Positions 62,338 to 64,000 of a stretch of 64,000 nt of DNA are shown one piece after another. The notes under the pieces are model-generated. The model searched no databases, was not told the DNA's origin, and saw nothing but the letters and a program-made list of their open reading frames with translations. The position numbers and the translations under genes were made by a program. Positions within the stretch are counted from its first letter, which is position 1. Each line of letters begins with the position of its first letter. The stretch comes from Atherinomorus stipes (taxonomy: Eukaryota; Chordata; Actinopteri; Atheriniformes; Atherinidae): positions 310,001 to 374,000 of the forward strand of contig JALJCO010013358.1 in assembly GCA_023101725.1 (NCBI GenBank), written 5' to 3'.

Positions 62338-62483
62338 GTCGGTCGGTTCGGACCCGGAGAGTCCTGCAGGAGGCTCATGAGGAGGGTCGTCCCTGCCCCA
62401 GCCAGCTCACCCAGACCAAGCCATGTCCCATAAGGCCTTGCTACATGTGGTTGCTGAGCGACTGGTCCCCGTGCGTGGTTGAG
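62338..62483 (+). CDS. thsd7b: THSD7B-like gene, internal exon 6
   Basis: This 146-nt exon completes a Gly codon and encodes RSVRTRRVLQEAHEEGRPCP through KPCPIRPCYMWLL to SDWSPCVVE, ending in phase 0 before a gtatga donor at 62484. It finishes the TSP-1 repeat begun in exon 5 (GRPCP...KPCP..PCY is the usual closing pattern) and opens the next with LSDWSPC. The acceptor atgtcatgtag is pyrimidine-poor, and a 230-bp hAT-type MITE ends 34 nt before the exon. From memory of the family, several hundred codons including more repeats, a transmembrane helix and a short cytoplasmic tail should follow downstream of the window. Confidence 0.93.
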
Positions 62484-63160
62484 GTATGACCTGGACTAAG
62501 AATACAATTTTCTACCACTGCATGATATCACATTCAATGACATGCTCAGGACCAATCTCAATTCTCCCCCGTAGCCCCTCCCCTCCATTCTGCGAGTTCA
62601 CATGTAGGGGTAGGGGTAAGTCTTACCCCGGCTTAACACTGGGTCCATGAGTGCAGCGCTGCACAACGGTTTTGCTGCGACCTCCATTGCATGAGCATTT
62701 ACACCGTGCACTGTGCACCCGCAAGCTCACCTGCGAGCGCACCAGCTGTTGCTAGATTCGTGACATCACGGAATCATGGGAGGGACTGCAAGATTGCCTG
62801 TGATTCTCATCCAAATGGTTAATTTAGTCCCCATGTTTGTGCGTCATGGTTTCTTATTTCACTGAAACCTGGGGGACACAGAGATGATGTCATGTTCAGG
62901 TAGTTCAGCAGTTGAAAATCTGCACAGTGGCTTTTGTTTCAGAAGTTACCGGATGTTTTTCATTGAATCCCGTGTCTGACTTCCTGTCTGGTCCAATCTG
63001 AACTACTGAAATTTACGCGGTGTCACTGCACGTATCTTTAGTGCAGTGGCTAAAGATACGCGCTTGCCAGAGCAACGGCGGACTGCTCATGCGCTGCCGC
63101 ATGATCGATATATTTTAAGCCATTGCGCTCATGGACCCGATGTTAAGGCGGGGGTTAGGG

Positions 63161-63162
<2 letters not shown>
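62484..63162. other. thsd7b: Start of thsd7b intron after exon 6
   Basis: No gene or clear repeat. Confidence 0.45.

Positions 63163-63219
<57 letters not shown>
63163..63219. repeat. (TA)n microsatellite
   Basis: About 28 TA units. Confidence 0.95.
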
Positions 63220-63221
<2 letters not shown>

Positions 63222-63389
63222 ACTACAAATGAAAGGTTTTCAGATGATACTTACAGTAAAACAAAGGGGTATGACAAATTGCGAATCATTGGCAAGATGG
63301 CTGCTACTGAGTCCAAAATTATCCACAAATGTAAATATTTTTTCCATAGATAGTTTTGAAATGTATGAAAACCATTGTGTTGTCTAGTT

Positions 63390-63953
63390 CAGGGGTGCCC
63401 AATGTGGGGCCCATTGGCCAAATGTGGCCCACCTTCTGTTTGGCCCGCTGGTCAGATAGCATAATAGGCCTACAATTATATTTAAATATCCAATCAACAC
63501 CTTGAGAAAATACCCACCCATACTATTAAGGTCGCAGTTAACTTGATTTTCTATTCAAAGCTGAATTATTTTTTAAACCCTAATAATTAATAATTTTGCT
63601 CTATATTTGAATGCAATTTTTTATTGCAGTCTAATGGCAATCGATTTTCATACATCCACAATGCTAACCTACACCCATCTCTAATGGGTGAAGCCTTGGC
63701 CTGGAAGAGGTTAAATGACAATTATTGATTATTGTGCTTGTAACTATGGCTTTATTCTTAATTTGCCAAATTGATGATTTTTAATTCTAACGTGTTATTC
63801 TCACTGCTGAAAAAGAATTCATTTATTTAAATATTGAACAATAATTACATTAACCTTACATTATTTGGGTTTTACCCTTAAAATTGCTGTGTTTGGCCCG
63901 CAACTCACGGACATTTTTGTTTTGGCTTGGAGGCAAAAAGTTTGGGCACCCTG
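63390..63953. mobile_element. hAT-type MITE, CAGGGGTGCCCAA termini
   Basis: The left end caggggtgcccaatgtgggg and right end aagtttgggcaccctg are inverted repeats typical of hAT MITEs. ggcccgc blocks recur near both ends. The flanking 8-mers gtctagtt and gtttaaca do not match well. Length 564 bp. Confidence 0.8.
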
Positions 63954-64000
63954 GTTTAACACTGTTTTAAATGTTTGTTCATTTTCTTTGTAAATACATA

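Overview
This window is eukaryotic. It holds a stretch of a large vertebrate gene, most likely from a percomorph-type teleost fish. The base composition is AT-rich and the coding DNA is broken into short exons with GT-AG junctions and very large introns. The rest is dominated by fish-style non-autonomous DNA transposons, decayed LINEs and (TA)n/(CA)n microsatellites. I see no bacterial operon, CRISPR array, rRNA or tRNA.

The only host gene I can support runs on the + strand. Six exons (33043-33176, 34183-34339, 47688-47832, 55961-56076, 60548-60665, 62338-62483) total 816 nt (272 codons). They join in a continuous open frame with matching phases (0/2, 2/0, 0/1, 1/0, 0/1, 1/0). The product is cysteine-rich, with WxxW motifs and a CSHTCG O-fucose-type motif. 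It matches what I remember of the membrane-proximal third of the thrombospondin type-1 repeat protein THSD7B better than its paralogue THSD7A. The gene is incomplete here: upstream exons lie before base 1 and the last exons, with the transmembrane segment, lie beyond base 64000. Bases 1-33042 are therefore best read as one intron of at least 33 kb.

Layout: 1-33042, intron with nested transposons (935-2841 and 9077-10608), a G-homopolymer stretch of doubtful quality (4735-5090), a decayed MADF-domain remnant on the minus strand (12476-12775), and a textbook hAT MITE with perfect 8-bp target duplications (25422-25851). 31666-32826 is an element that splits a palindromic repeat. 33043-34339, first two exons. 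34340-47687, a 13.3-kb intron with two TTAA-type elements sharing one TTAA (35326-36547), two copies of a hAT-like family (37755-39246, 40225-41315) and a LINE interrupted by a hAT element (about 43140-46510). Exon 3 is squeezed between two transposons. Exons 4 and 6 have transposon sequence immediately beside their 3' splice sites.

I found no convincing new biological system. The most interesting signals are transposons reshaping splice-site neighbourhoods, several TTAAAGG-ended families in one locus, and nested insertions that give a relative chronology. Identities rest on reading the sequence and on remembered family features. No alignment or database search was run.
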